Notes: a model not told the origin generated them from the sequence alone. Shown: positions 7,718 to 16,678, numbered from the stretch's first letter. The stretch: 57,407 nucleotides of DNA from Ensifer sp. Root278 (GCF_001429285.1 NZ_LMJJ01000016.1:1-57407), one strand, 5' to 3'. Translations and numbers: made by a program.

Positions 7718-7821
7718 GATGATCTCCTTCCAGAATGCCGGAATGATCGGACTCGATGAGATGCGCGGCAACAGCAAAGAATTCGAGGCAAGGTGAGTAC
7801 AATTCATCTAGAATTCGATGC

Positions 7822-8733
7822 ATGCACCGCCTTCCGCCTCTTCGAGAGCTTCAGGCCTTCGAATCCGCGGCCCGCCTTCTGAGCTTCAGGAAGGCGGCCG
7901 AGGAACTGTCCGTCACACCCACAGCCGTCAGCCACCAGATACGGCTACTGGAACGCTATTGCGGCCAGCCCCTTTTTCAGCGCCAGCCGAGGCCGTTGCA
8001 GCTCACCACTGCGGGCGCACAGCTTCTGCCGGTTGTCCGGGACGCTTTTCTGTCGATCTCGGACGAGCTTGCGCGCCTTACCCCTGGCAGCCCGATCGGC
8101 CATCTTCGGGTGACGACAACCAGTGCCTTCGCCGCGCGCTGGCTGCTGCCGCGCCTGGAAAGCTGGCGAGCGGAAGCGCCGGGATCGACACTCGACCTTG
8201 TGGGAACGGATACGGTACTGAACCTTCGCACGGGCGAAGTTGACGTTGCGATCCGTTATGCGCGGCGATCCCCGACAGACGGAGTCGCGGTGGAGCTACT
8301 TCGCGATACCTTCCACGTCGTTGCGGCGCCGTCGGTTCTTCAGGGAGGCGTCCGCATGATCGAGCCTCAGGCGATCCTCGATCTGCCACGTGTCGAGGTC
8401 GGCTGGCCCCTGACCGACGTAGGTGCGCCCACTTGGCGTCACTGGGAAACTGCGGCCCGAGCGGCAGGCTACCGAATCAGCGGCACCGTCCGGCCACCGC
8501 AACTGAAAATCCACGAAGAGCACCACGGGATCGAAGCGATCGTAGCCGGACAGGGTCTTGGGCTGTGTAGTGACGTGCTCGTTGCACGGGAGCTTCGCGA
8601 TGGCCGTCTTCTGCGAGTCAGCGATATCGTTCTGCCCGGCTACGGCTTCTACTTTGTCTATCGGGCCGAGCACCCGAGGCGCGGGGCCTTGGAAGCCCTG
8701 CTTCGCTGGATGCAGCGGCAAGCCTCCGCGTGA
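7822..8733 (+). CDS. LysR-family transcriptional regulator, GcvA-like
   Basis: This 303-residue protein begins MHRLPPLRELQAFESAARLL, an LTTR helix-turn-helix of the GcvA subgroup (residues about 5-64, with SFRKAAEELSVTPTAVSHQI), followed by a substrate-binding domain from about 95 to the end (TTTSAFAARWLLPRL onward). ATG 7822 is the natural start; longer frames from 7756 would overlap the divergent promoter. The 104-bp spacer to the monooxygenase at 7717 probably contains the LysR box, though I see no clear T-N11-A site. Regulation of the divergent gene is the expected role for LysR proteins. Confidence 0.85.
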   Translation: MHRLPPLRELQAFESAARLLSFRKAAEELSVTPTAVSHQIRLLERYCGQPLFQRQPRPLQLTTAGAQLLPVVRDAFLSISDELARLTPGSPIGHLRVTTTSAFAARWLLPRLESWRAEAPGSTLDLVGTDTVLNLRTGEVDVAIRYARRSPTDGVAVELLRDTFHVVAAPSVLQGGVRMIEPQAILDLPRVEVGWPLTDVGAPTWRHWETAARAAGYRISGTVRPPQLKIHEEHHGIEAIVAGQGLGLCSDVLVARELRDGRLLRVSDIVLPGYGFYFVYRAEHPRRGALEALLRWMQRQASA

Positions 8734-8869
8734 AGCCGATTGTCAAACATGCGCGTGCGCCGGCTCCCACGCACAGAAGATGATCTCAATCGATACTTCG
8801 CGCCGACCCCGAATGGCAGGAATGCCGCAGCTGTGCTGCAGCAAGTCGGTTCCCAGTGAATGATCGCGC

Positions 8870-9020
8870 CGGTTTCCCATTTTTGTACGGTCGACTCGTT
8901 GGTATTGAGGTAGCGCGCGAAGACTGGCTGGCTAACGTGATTTTACTCGCGCAGCGCCTTGATCTCGCCTGGGGTCAGCTCTTGCCGGACGGACAGGCAG
9001 GCCTCATCGAAGGTCCGCAT
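8870..9020 (-). pseudogene. XRE/HigA-type antitoxin gene with in-frame stop
   Basis: ATG 9020 has AAGGAG at the right distance. The frame reads MRTFDEACLSVRQELTPGEI, then KALRE, and meets TAA (8945-8943) at codon 26. Beyond it the same frame continues NHVSQPVFARYLNTNESTVQ and KWETGA, the helix-turn-helix of HigA/MqsA-like antitoxins. The stop stands where relatives have a lysine (REKNHVSQ), so one A-to-T change would explain it. After KWETGA similarity ends, so the C-terminus is also lost. The usual toxin gene is missing. HigA-type proteins neutralise HigB mRNA interferases and repress their operon. Confidence 0.65.
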
Positions 9021-9039
9021 CGTCTCCTTGTCGATGCTG

Positions 9040-9330
9040 CCTGGCGGCCTTCATAGGGAAAGGTGTCTTTGACATTGGCTTGCTCAAGCGGCTGACGCGG
9101 GCCGTTCTCTCGGAGATCGCTGAGAGGCTCTATCAGGCGCTGGGCCGTGTCACGGATTTCGGTCTGGTGAATGGTGCGCGATCGCCGCAGCACTTCGTCA
9201 GCCTTGGCGGTAAGCACGAGCGTCTGGCGGCGCGTGTCATTCGGATCGGTTCATGCCGAACATAGCCGGCTTCCAGCGCCTGCGGAAGGGAACAAAGCTG
9301 CATTCCCATCGGTTGATGGTTCGACTGCAC
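9040..9330 (-). pseudogene. MarR-family regulator fragment, frameshifted
   Basis: Two minus frames together give the wing and C-terminal helices of a MarR regulator. From 9330 the first frame reads PQALEAGYVRHEP; the third frame then reads NDTRRQTLVLTAKADEVLRR and continues through SRTIHQTEIRDTAQRLIEPLS to about 9040. The switch lies near 9240-9250, so a small indel has broken the gene. The N-terminal helices and recognition helix are missing, cut off by the cyclase gene on the other side. A relic without function. Confidence 0.55.
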
Positions 9331-9364
9331 AGTGGAAACGAAGGCGTTGGATTGGACCGTTCAC

Positions 9365-10294
9365 ATGGAGGCGCCACCACTTGAAAGAAAGCTTGCAGCG
9401 ATCCTTGCGGCCGATATCGAAGGTTATTCTCGATTGATGAATGCCGACGAAGAGCAGACGCTTGCGACTTTGACGTCGCACCGCACTATTGTCGACGGTC
9501 TTATCGAAAGCGCCCATGGTCAGATTTTCGGGACCGCCGGCGACAGCGTGTTGGCGGAATTTCCATCGATCCTCCATGCCTTCAACTGCGCAGTCGCCAT
9601 TCAGCAGGCGATGTGGCGTGCCAATCAGGCGCTTGCCGACGACCGGAAGATGAACTTCCGCATCGGGATCAATATCGGCGACGTTCTGGTGAAAGACGGC
9701 GATATCTTCGGGGATGGCGTCAATATCGCCGCCCGGCTCGAAGGCCTCGCTGATGCCGGCGGTATCTGCGTGACAAGAGGGGTACGAGATCATCTGCGCG
9801 ATCGCGTGGATACCACCTTCGAGGATTTGGGTGAGCACCAAGTCAAGAACATTGCGCGTCCACTCCGGGTCTTCCGCGTCCTGTTCGACCCGCAGGCCGA
9901 ACCAAGCCTGAATGTGGAGCTATCGTCCGTCGACACCGCCGAGCGATCCTCGTCTGTCGAAGAGCCCTTCTCAGTAGATGACAAAAGCGACGAGGTGCGT
10001 CGAGTCGAGGTGGCCTTTTGGGAGGCGGTACAGGAGAGCGACGACCCGGCCGAGTATCTCCTTTACCTGAAGCGGTTCCCGACGGGTCAGTTCGCCGAAC
10101 TGGCAGCCGCACGCGTTGCGCAAGGAGGGGCTGGCGACGCCGACCCTGGTATCGAGGTTTCATTCTGGGAAACAGTTCGAGACACCGGTAACGTCGAGAT
10201 GATTGAAGCGTATTTGTCAAAGTTTCCGCAGGGCCAGTTCGTCGATCTCGCGAATATATTGCTGGCGGACATTCGAGCGAAATCAAACGCCTAA
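9365..10294 (+). CDS. Class III adenylate/guanylate cyclase with C-terminal repeats
   Basis: This 309-residue soluble protein starts with a class III cyclase domain (about residues 8-170). Metal-binding aspartates are Asp17 (AADIEGYSRLM) and Asp60 (GTAGDSVLAEF); the transition-state pair Asn120 and Arg124 is in DGVNIAARLE. The canonical substrate lysine before the second Asp is replaced (FGTAGDS), as in many rhizobial cyclases of this group. The C-terminal half has two copies of a motif of about 45 residues, FWEAVQ...YLLYLKRFPTGQFAELA and FWETVR...EAYLSKFPQGQFVDLA, helical repeats of unknown role. ATG 9365 gives the usual start; GTG 9332 is an alternative. It has no neighbours in operon. cAMP synthesis is likely but not certain. 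Confidence 0.8.
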   Translation: MEAPPLERKLAAILAADIEGYSRLMNADEEQTLATLTSHRTIVDGLIESAHGQIFGTAGDSVLAEFPSILHAFNCAVAIQQAMWRANQALADDRKMNFRIGINIGDVLVKDGDIFGDGVNIAARLEGLADAGGICVTRGVRDHLRDRVDTTFEDLGEHQVKNIARPLRVFRVLFDPQAEPSLNVELSSVDTAERSSSVEEPFSVDDKSDEVRRVEVAFWEAVQESDDPAEYLLYLKRFPTGQFAELAAARVAQGGAGDADPGIEVSFWETVRDTGNVEMIEAYLSKFPQGQFVDLANILLADIRAKSNA

Positions 10295-10379
10295 CGATCT
10301 CGCAACGACTTCGTGAACGCCAATCGGGACAATTCAGGCGCTTGCGCAGTCGAAGTCCCGAAAGCGACGGGAGGGCCAG

Positions 10380-10511
10380 GTGTTTGAGGACTTCTCCTCT
10401 GAGATGGTTTCTCAAGTGGCTCTGCTCCTACTCATTGGCATTGCTTTCGGCCTCCTTTTCGACACGTCTGCCGTATCGCTAGGGCGATCCGGCGCCAATG
10501 CATTGCAATAA
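10380..10511 (+). CDS. Small single-span membrane protein, 43 aa
   Basis: A GTG at 10380 is preceded by ACGGGAGGGCCAG, a good ribosome site. The 43-residue product (VFEDFSSEMVSQVALLLLIG at its start) has an acidic N-terminus, one hydrophobic helix at about residues 11-27 and a short polar tail ending in a TAA. I recognise no family. It lies 85 bases after the cyclase gene and might be co-transcribed with it. Support comes from ribosome site plus membrane pattern only. Confidence 0.4.
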   Translation: MFEDFSSEMVSQVALLLLIGIAFGLLFDTSAVSLGRSGANALQ

Positions 10512-10939
10512 GTAAACTGAGAATGGCGGCCGCGCGCGGTCGGGAGGCGCAGGAAGTCATACCGCAGATTACGGGTCACAGTGTACGTTTGGCTTGCTAA
10601 TCCAATGTGCCGTAGGCGGGGCGAATAGCGCAGCCCGATGGTTCACTGGGCGCGGGCAGGGATCGCAATCCAACATAAGTTGCTCATGTACGCTAACCGC
10701 CAAGCTCGAGAGAGGGACGGTCTGCTTCCCCGATTCCGGTACGCTGCCGCAAAAAAAAATGGGTTTGCCAGCGGAACAGCGCGGACCGCCCCTGGCCGCA
10801 TTCGCGGCCGGTACCTGGTACGCTTTCCCGCTGCTGGCGACGGCTTCACGCTAAAGTAGGGATGACCTCGCTAGGTGTGATTGTTGACTCTGCTCGCTAC
10901 TCATTGGAAAAGATCATCAGTTCGAGAGGGAAAACACTC
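10512..10939. other. Intergenic region upstream of the SyrB-like cluster
   Basis: No supported gene. It holds an A9 tract at about 10751-10759 and several overlapping open frames that look like chance. The promoter for the SyrB-like genes probably lies in the last 200 bases; no convincing -35/-10 pair was found. Confidence 0.35.
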
Positions 10940-11344
10940 ATGGCAGACGAGAGCAATACCGAGACCACAGAGACGGCGCCACCGGCGGAAGCAGCGCCGC
11001 CCAGGAAGCGCCGAGGACCGCGGCCGAAAAATGTCGTTTCAGACGCAACTGCTGAAACACCGGAGGCAGTTGCTGCCCAGCCCATGAGAGGACGCAGGAA
11101 GCGCGCAGACAGGTCGGCAGAGGCGCCGGCCGTTGCCAAAACCAGGGGAAAGAAGGTCGGCAAGGGCACCGGAAAAACCCGTGGGGCAAAGCAAACGATC
11201 GAAACGCCGGCTCCGGTCCCAGTCCTCGACGACATTGCTGATCTTCGTCAGCTTGAAGAAGAGAACGCTCGGCTCCGCAAGGCGCTGGCCGAAAAACTCC
11301 GAGCTGAGAACGCCGATCTGCGCAAGCGACTGGGTCTTGCCTGA
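10940..11344 (+). CDS. syrB: SyrB-like protein
   Basis: This 134-residue protein matches the ends of rhizobial SyrB: it starts MADESNTE and finishes with a leucine-rich coiled coil (LEEENARLRKALAEKLRAEN then ADLRKRLGLA). The middle (about 15-95) is an Ala/Pro/Lys/Arg-rich, presumably disordered and possibly DNA-binding segment with repeated KRRGPRPK and RGRRKR patches. In Sinorhizobium SyrB influences expression of syrM, a symbiosis regulator. ATG 10940 is chosen because it fits the family start and has GAGAGGG upstream. The central Tnp-like helix-turn-helix of longer SyrB proteins is not present, so function may differ. Two related genes follow directly. Confidence 0.7.
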   Translation: MADESNTETTETAPPAEAAPPRKRRGPRPKNVVSDATAETPEAVAAQPMRGRRKRADRSAEAPAVAKTRGKKVGKGTGKTRGAKQTIETPAPVPVLDDIADLRQLEEENARLRKALAEKLRAENADLRKRLGLA

Positions 11345-11461
11345 TCATCGGTGAAGGGCTGATTGGATTTAAGCGATCGGCCCTCCTCATCACATTCTCG
11401 CTGCCGTTCGTCGAGAGCTGCAGCGGAGGATTCGGTGCCATTGCTCGAGGTGGCGGCACAT

Positions 11462-11956
11462 ATGAAATCACCATGGAAATATCTGGTCCAACTGGCGTCT
11501 TTGGGGCGAACGGTCAAGGAGCCGGAAAGCCCGCGTGAAATCGCGATCGAGGAACCGCTCGGCGAAGTTGACGAACCGATAGTGGAAGCCCCGAACGAGG
11601 CTGCAGGTAATCTCGACGCCGCGACTGTCGGCGGTGAACGGGCGCCCACCACAACGGTCGACCGGTCAAGTCCCGACGATCGCGTGGCGCTTCTGGAACC
11701 CGCCGGACCAACGCGACCACCGCCGACGAAAAGGCAAAGGCGCAGCCGGAAAACGAGCGCCAGCGATGTTGCCGTGGCCGATGCCGTCGAGTATGGAGAT
11801 AGCGACTCCAGTGCTCCTCAGCCGCCGATGACACTCGCCGATGAGATGACCACACTGGACGAGGACATCAGGCAACTTAGACGCCGGCTGGCAGAGAAGT
11901 TGCTGTTGCAGAACATGCAGCTCAAGAAAATGCTTGAGCGCTTTGACGCGTCGTAA
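11462..11956 (+). CDS. SyrB-related coiled-coil protein
   Basis: The 164-residue product starts MKSPWKYLVQLASLGR (ATG 11462, GAGGTGG upstream), has an acidic/proline-rich middle and a basic patch (TKRQRRSRK near 100), and ends with a coiled coil (LRRRLAEKLLLQNMQLKKML, ERFDAS). The C-terminus repeats the pattern of the preceding SyrB-like protein: leucine heptads around LAEKL, an N at the core and L(R/K)K at the end. Such rhizobial proteins lack a known biochemical role. The order and spacing (118 bases after the first gene, five bases before the third gene's presumed start) suggest a common transcript. Confidence 0.65.
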   Translation: MKSPWKYLVQLASLGRTVKEPESPREIAIEEPLGEVDEPIVEAPNEAAGNLDAATVGGERAPTTTVDRSSPDDRVALLEPAGPTRPPPTKRQRRSRKTSASDVAVADAVEYGDSDSSAPQPPMTLADEMTTLDEDIRQLRRRLAEKLLLQNMQLKKMLERFDAS

Positions 11957-11960
11957 GCTG

Positions 11961-12530
11961 ATGGCGCGCCTTCAACGTTGGATCCCTATGAAACCGCAGC
12001 AGCGCAAGTTTATCGTCGAAGTCAAATCGGCCCGGCGGCGGACGACAACCAATCCATCTTCCATCTGGGGCGATACGGACCTGAAAGCCCTCGTGCGCCA
12101 GGCGGAGACCGAAGCGCCGCAACTGTTCGAACCGGCTCAGTGCCCCGACGAGCCTTCTCCGGGGCAAAGTGCGGAGGTTTGCCCGAACGAGAGCGCTGGG
12201 ACCGGCGCCGTTGAGCGGACCTCAGATCCGGCGGCCCCGACAGAAGAGAACATTCGCACCGAGGATGTTTCCGGTCCTGCTTCTATCTCGCCGATGGAAG
12301 CAAACCGCACGAAGACGATTCCACCAGAAGATAAGCCGAAGCGCCAAGGGCCATCGCGCCGTGGTCGTCCCCTTGGTAGCAGGACGACTACCGCTGCTCC
12401 CGAAGCACTTTACGACGAGCTTGCCGTGCTCGAGGTAGAGAACCGTCGGCTGAAAGGGCTGCTCGCGCATCGGCTTCAACAAGAGAACGTCCAGTTGCGA
12501 AAGATGCTTGAACGGTTCGGAACAAACTGA
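11961..12530 (+). CDS. SyrB-related coiled-coil protein, second paralogue
   Basis: The product (189 residues from ATG 11961) has a conserved head, PQQRKFIVEVKSARRRTTTN, followed by PSSIWGDTDLKALVRQAE, a low-complexity acidic middle, a basic AT-hook-like patch (SRRGRPLGSR near 148) and the coiled-coil tail LLAHRLQQENVQLRKMLERF. The tail aligns with the two preceding proteins. ATG 11988 (MKPQQRKF) is an equally possible start; neither has a good ribosome site, suggesting translational coupling to the gene before. The GRP core of the basic patch fits binding to AT-rich DNA, which is inference. A strong hairpin follows at 12540. Confidence 0.65.
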   Translation: MARLQRWIPMKPQQRKFIVEVKSARRRTTTNPSSIWGDTDLKALVRQAETEAPQLFEPAQCPDEPSPGQSAEVCPNESAGTGAVERTSDPAAPTEENIRTEDVSGPASISPMEANRTKTIPPEDKPKRQGPSRRGRPLGSRTTTAAPEALYDELAVLEVENRRLKGLLAHRLQQENVQLRKMLERFGTN

Positions 12531-12539
12531 GCTGCAGAT

Positions 12540-12569
12540 TGATGATCTTCGCTTGGAAGGTCATCATTT
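12540..12569 (+). terminator. Terminator after SyrB-like cluster
   Basis: TGATGATCTTC (12540-12550) pairs with GAAGGTCATCA (12556-12566), 11 pairs with one G-T wobble and a 5-base loop, followed by TTT. It lies nine bases after the stop of the third SyrB-like gene and probably ends the cluster transcript. Confidence 0.65.
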
Positions 12570-12596
12570 AGACTCGTGCTTTTAAGCTGCAGGGTT

Positions 12597-12837
12597 GGCC
12601 GATCGTCCCCCTACATGGGCTGATCATCGCCCACACAGTCGTGGCGGTGCCTTTTGCGGTGGTGAGCGCGAACGCGTCGAGCTTGCGGCCCAGAGCCTCG
12701 GAGCTTCGCCGGCCACGGTGTTCCGCCGTATTACCCTGCCGCTCGCCATGCCGGGCGTACTCTCTGGCGCTGTGCTCGCCTTTGCGACGTCGTTGGACGA
12801 AGTCGTCCTCACGCTCTTCTGCGCAGGCCCGAACTTG
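12597..12837 (+). pseudogene. Polyamine-type ABC permease fragment (PotC-like), frameshifted
   Basis: One frame reads [20 protein letters not shown], the other continues [20 protein letters not shown] and [33 protein letters not shown] before a stop at 12837. This is the EAA-loop region of a PotC/YdcV-type spermidine/putrescine permease. About eight residues and the frame are lost between the two parts (near 12670-12690). The N-terminal half and the C-terminus are missing: similarity stops abruptly at GPNL, where the AAC(3) remnant begins on the other strand. A rearrangement junction therefore lies near 12838-12850. Confidence 0.65.
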
Positions 12838-12839
12838 TG

Positions 12840-13633
12840 ACGATGGCCTCTCGCCAAAACGCCGAAGGAAACGATGTCCTGCGCATCAAATAAATAGCTG
12901 AATGCGTCTCCTACTCGGCCAATCTGGTGCCGTTCGAGGGCAATGTATGCGCGCGCGATCGTTTCCACCGCGTCCGGCTGTCCATCGACCGCAAAGCAAT
13001 CCAGGATGCCGTTTGAGTCGAAATCCTCCGTCAATTCCCAGATCGTTTGACCGTCTGGACCTAGGAGCGGCATCTCGTAGGTCACGCGGCGTTTACCGGG
13101 GATATTGGCAATAGCCTCGGCATAGTGCAGCGCGGTCACGGAGGCGAGCGGAGCACCAAGCAACAGAACTTTTCCACCCAGGCGGACAAAACGTTCAAGA
13201 GGCGAGCCTTTTCCCAACGCCTGTCCAAGACATTGTGGCTCTGTGAGTATTTCCACTAGAGGACCGATCGCGACCATTGATGCGTCCGGGTGAGCGCTTC
13301 GTCGCGTACTGCGATTTTGGACGAGGAACTGATTGAGCATGCCGAAACCGCGATATGCTGCCGAGGTCCCAGGATCAAAGGGTGGCCAGTTACGACGCAG
13401 TTTCTCATCCATCTTAGCGCCGTTCAGTGTCCCTCATACGGTGATCGGTCCCATGAGGCATATCCCATCGCGGTGCCCGTTGGCCCGATAGCGTCGACAA
13501 GAGCGCCGACGACAGTGGCCGCGCCTATCTCGACACCACCGATGGCTTTCAAAGAGGCATGGACCATCACCAGGTCGCCCGGTTGGATGCCCAGTCTTTG
13601 AAGGTCCGCTGCGATTTCTATCCTGGTTTTCAT
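12840..13633 (-). pseudogene. AAC(3)-family aminoglycoside N-acetyltransferase gene, frameshifted and truncated
   Basis: From ATG 13633 the frame reads as the N-terminus of an AAC(3) acetyltransferase (LGIQPGDLVMVHASLKAIGG, then GPTGTAMGYASWDRSPYE). It then stops at TGA 13424. The next frame resumes exactly with LNGAKMDEKLRRNWPPFDP and carries the rest: HPDASMVAIGP, GKVLLLGAPLASVTALHYAE, VGDAFSYLFDAQDIVSFGV. One missing base in GAGGGACACTG accounts for the break. The C-terminus is cut near 12845 at the permease fragment. AAC(3) enzymes acetylate the 3-amino group of 2-deoxystreptamine aminoglycosides with acetyl-CoA; many chromosomal relatives have unknown substrates. No active enzyme is expected unless the shift is a sequencing error. 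Confidence 0.75.
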
Positions 13634-13888
13634 TGGAACTTCTCTTCGTCAGGGCGTCGGTTTGAAAGCTCAGCAGAGCACTCCATCCTGAGGATCGCAT
13701 AATGTCATCGTTGGGGACCTTGGCTTTTCCTGAGCACAGATGTCCGCCATTTTCATTGGTGCCGCTGGCTGCTGAAGTTCAGACCATGTGCGCTTCAAAG
13801 GTCAAACGTGATGGCGAAATCGTACCTTTCCAACTACTAATATATGAGCGGGGGTGGCGGTCAGGCTCGATTGCAATCTGCGAGCGAC

Positions 13889-14941
13889 TTATCCATGTCG
13901 GTGGCCGCCGTTTGCACTGAACATATGGAGAGCTTCCGCACCGGCGCCAACTTTCACCTCGTCGCCGATCTCGTTGTGTGCTCGCCCGGAAACTCGGAAG
14001 ATCAATTCGCTGCCGTTTTTGAGCCGACCATGCAGGAGGCTCTCGGCCCCGACTAGTTCGATACCGTCGATCCGGACCGTGGCCGCGAATGGCAAACCTG
14101 GTGAATCGGCGGGTATCGGGGAAAGATCCTCGGGGCGGATGCCGAGCGTATAGTCGGCATTCGGGCGCACCACATCCGGGGAGAGCGACCACCCCGCTGA
14201 CATGTCCTTGCCTTGCAAGAGATTCATCGAGGGCGAGCCTATAAAAGTGGCAACGAACGTTGTCGCGGGTTTCTCGTAGAGCTCCAGCGGTGTACCGACT
14301 TGTTCAATCCGGCCGGCATTCACGACGACCAGCCTATCGGCGAGCGTCATCGCTTCCATCTGATCGTGCGTGACATACACGCTCGTCGTTCCGAGCGACC
14401 GCTGCAGCCGCTTGATCTCTATGCGCATCTGTCCGCGCAGCTTTGCGTCCAGATTGGAGAGCGGTTCGTCGAAGAGGAAGGCGGCCGGTTGCCGGACAAT
14501 GGCCCGCCCCATCGCGACACGCTGGCGCTGGCCGCCCGATAGCTGGCGCGGCTTGCGGTCCAGGTAGGGTTCGATCTCCAGCGTCCTGGCGGCGGTCGCT
14601 ATTCGCCGGTCGATCTCGGCGGCCGGTGTATTGCGGTTCTTCAGCCCGTAGGCGAGGTTCTGGCGCACACTCATGTGCGGGTAGAGCGCATAGTTCTGGA
14701 AGACCATGGCAATATCGCGTTCGGCCGGTTCCACATCGTTGACCCGGCGCGTGCCGATGAGGATATCGCCGCCGGTGATGCTTTCGAGCCCGGCGATCAT
14801 GCGCAGGAGCGTGGACTTGCCGCAGCCCGACGGACCGACCAGCACGACGAATTCGCCATCCGTCATGTCGAGCGAGACGCCCTTGATCGCTTCCACCGTG
14901 CCGTAGGTCTTGCGGACGTCTTTAAGGGTAATCTCAGCCAT
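13889..14941 (-). CDS. ugpC: sn-Glycerol-3-phosphate ABC transporter ATP-binding protein UgpC
   Basis: This 350-residue ATPase of the MalK/UgpC group powers import of glycerol-3-phosphate through UgpAE. Walker [10 protein letters not shown] is at about 37-45, the Q-loop near 82 ([20 protein letters not shown]), signature LSGGQRQR near 134, Walker [16 protein letters not shown] near 155, and the switch histidine in [10 protein letters not shown] near 190. A TOBE/MalK-type regulatory domain follows from about 235. Its ATG shares one base with the TAA of ugpE (TAATG), so translation is coupled. It is the last gene of the four-gene ugpBAEC operon. No glycerophosphodiesterase (ugpQ) follows. Confidence 0.9.
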   Translation of the reverse strand: MAEITLKDVRKTYGTVEAIKGVSLDMTDGEFVVLVGPSGCGKSTLLRMIAGLESITGGDILIGTRRVNDVEPAERDIAMVFQNYALYPHMSVRQNLAYGLKNRNTPAAEIDRRIATAARTLEIEPYLDRKPRQLSGGQRQRVAMGRAIVRQPAAFLFDEPLSNLDAKLRGQMRIEIKRLQRSLGTTSVYVTHDQMEAMTLADRLVVVNAGRIEQVGTPLELYEKPATTFVATFIGSPSMNLLQGKDMSAGWSLSPDVVRPNADYTLGIRPEDLSPIPADSPGLPFAATVRIDGIELVGAESLLHGRLKNGSELIFRVSGRAHNEIGDEVKVGAGAEALHMFSANGGHRHG

Positions 14942-15789
14942 TACTTTTCTGTCTCCACAAGACCTTTGACGAACCAGCGCTGCATTAGCACCACGACGAG
15001 GATAGGGGGGATGATCGCCAGGATCGCGGTGACCATGACATAGTTCCAGGGGGTCGAGGCGTCGGTGAAGTCGATCATCCGCCTGAGCCCAATGATAATC
15101 GTATTCATCTTGGCGTCGTTGGTGACGAGCAGGGGCCAGAGGTACTGAGTCCAGCCGTAGATGAAGAGGATGACGAAGAGCGCGGCGATGTTCGTTGCAG
15201 AGAGTGGCAGCAGGATGTCCCGCATAAAGCGAAACGGCCCGGCATTGTCGATGCGCGCGGCTTCCACCAGTTCTCCCGGTATCGTCAGGAAGAACTGGCG
15301 AAAGAGGAAGGTCGCCGTCGCCGAAGCCATCAGCGGCAGCGTCAGGCCCGCATAGGTGTCGATCAGGCCTAGGTCCACGATCACCTTGTAGGTCGGCAGG
15401 ATGCGCACCTCGACCGGAAGCATCAGCGTGATGAAAATCATCCAGAAGAACAGCATCTTCAGCGGAAAGCGGAAAAAGACGATCGCGAAGGCGGAGAGAA
15501 AGGAAATCACGATCTTGCCGACCGCGATTGCGATCGCCACGACCGTCGAGTTGAAAAGCAGCCGCTCGAGGCTGACGCCGACGACGCGCTCGACGCCGCC
15601 ACCGACTGCTTCCTTGTAATTTTCCACGAGATGGTCGCCGATCGCGAGCGACATCGGCGGGCGCACGATCTCGATCGACGTGTGCGTCGACGCGACGAAC
15701 GTGTAGTAGATCGGAAGCGCAACGATGATGATCCCGATCACGAGCACCAGGTGGCTGATCAGGGTGGAAATGGGGCGATTTTCGATCAT
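14941..15789 (-). CDS. ugpE: sn-Glycerol-3-phosphate ABC transporter permease UgpE
   Basis: This 282-residue inner-membrane permease has six predicted helices, beginning with [20 protein letters not shown], and the binding-protein-dependent EAA loop [20 protein letters not shown] that contacts UgpC. It pairs with UgpA to form the channel of the glycerol-3-phosphate importer. It starts seven bases after ugpA and ends in a one-base overlap with ugpC. Length and sequence agree well with rhizobial UgpE. Confidence 0.9.
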   Translation of the reverse strand: MIENRPISTLISHLVLVIGIIIVALPIYYTFVASTHTSIEIVRPPMSLAIGDHLVENYKEAVGGGVERVVGVSLERLLFNSTVVAIAIAVGKIVISFLSAFAIVFFRFPLKMLFFWMIFITLMLPVEVRILPTYKVIVDLGLIDTYAGLTLPLMASATATFLFRQFFLTIPGELVEAARIDNAGPFRFMRDILLPLSATNIAALFVILFIYGWTQYLWPLLVTNDAKMNTIIIGLRRMIDFTDASTPWNYVMVTAILAIIPPILVVVLMQRWFVKGLVETEK

Positions 15790-15796
15790 CGGGGTC

Positions 15797-16678
15797 TCAC
15801 GAGTAATGGACCCGCTTCTCGACGAAGCGGAACTGGAAGGCCGTCAGCGCAACGACGATGATCATCAGGATCACTGATTGGGCCGCCGAACTGCCGAGGT
15901 CGAGATTGACGAAACCGTCGTTGTAAACCTTGTAGACGAGCGTTTCGGTGGCCTTTGCCGGTCCCCCGCCGGTGACGGCATGAATGATGCCGAAGGTATC
16001 AAAGAAGGCGTAGACGGTGTTGACGACCAGCAGGAAGAACGTCGTGGGCGCAAGAAGCGGAAAGACGATAGTCCAGAACCGCTTGCTGCCGCGGGCGCCG
16101 TCGATCGCGGCGGCCTCGATCAGCGATTTCGGTATCGCTTGCAGGCCGGCGACGAAGAACAGGAAGTTGTAGCTGATCTGCTTCCAGGCCGCCGCAACGA
16201 TGACCAGCCACATCGCCTGGTTGCCATTGAGGAGCGGATCCCAAACAAACCCGTTCCGGCGCAGAATGTAGGCGAACGTTCCCATCGCCGGATTGAACAT
16301 GAAGAGCCAGAGCATGCCGGCAACGGCGGGGGCGACCGCATAGGGCCAGATCAGAAGCGTACGATAGATGTTGCGCCCCCGCACCACGCGGTCTGCCGAC
16401 GTGGCCAGCAGGAGAGCGAGAGCCATAGACAACAGGGCCGTCGCGAGACTGAAGACCACCGTGACCTTCAGCGAATGCAGGTAGTCCGGATTGGACAGGA
16501 TCGCCTGGAAGTTGGCGAGGCCGACGAAACCGGATTTCAGGCCGAACGGATCCTCGCGCAGGACCGACTGGTAGAGAGCCTGGCTTGCGGGCCAAAAGAA
16601 GAAGACGATCGTCAGGACGATCTGAGGCGCAAGCAGAAGATACGGCAGCACCTTGTTGGGAAACACGACGGACTGCAT
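15797..16678 (-). CDS. ugpA: sn-Glycerol-3-phosphate ABC transporter permease UgpA
   Basis: This 293-residue permease starts [20 protein letters not shown], as rhizobial UgpA does; ATG 16678 has GGAGGGGACG upstream, so the longer frame from 16711 is rejected. It has six hydrophobic segments and the EAA loop [20 protein letters not shown] in the cytoplasm. It forms the heterodimeric pore with UgpE. A hairpin in the 65-base gap to ugpB may adjust the ratio of binding protein to membrane subunits. Confidence 0.9.
   Translation of the reverse strand: MQSVVFPNKVLPYLLLAPQIVLTIVFFFWPASQALYQSVLREDPFGLKSGFVGLANFQAILSNPDYLHSLKVTVVFSLATALLSMALALLLATSADRVVRGRNIYRTLLIWPYAVAPAVAGMLWLFMFNPAMGTFAYILRRNGFVWDPLLNGNQAMWLVIVAAAWKQISYNFLFFVAGLQAIPKSLIEAAAIDGARGSKRFWTIVFPLLAPTTFFLLVVNTVYAFFDTFGIIHAVTGGGPAKATETLVYKVYNDGFVNLDLGSSAAQSVILMIIVVALTAFQFRFVEKRVHYS

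Noticed and set aside
10741-10762. A9 tract as possible terminator or slippery site
   Set aside because: No stem precedes it and no coding frame crosses it with support, so it is probably just upstream spacer sequence.
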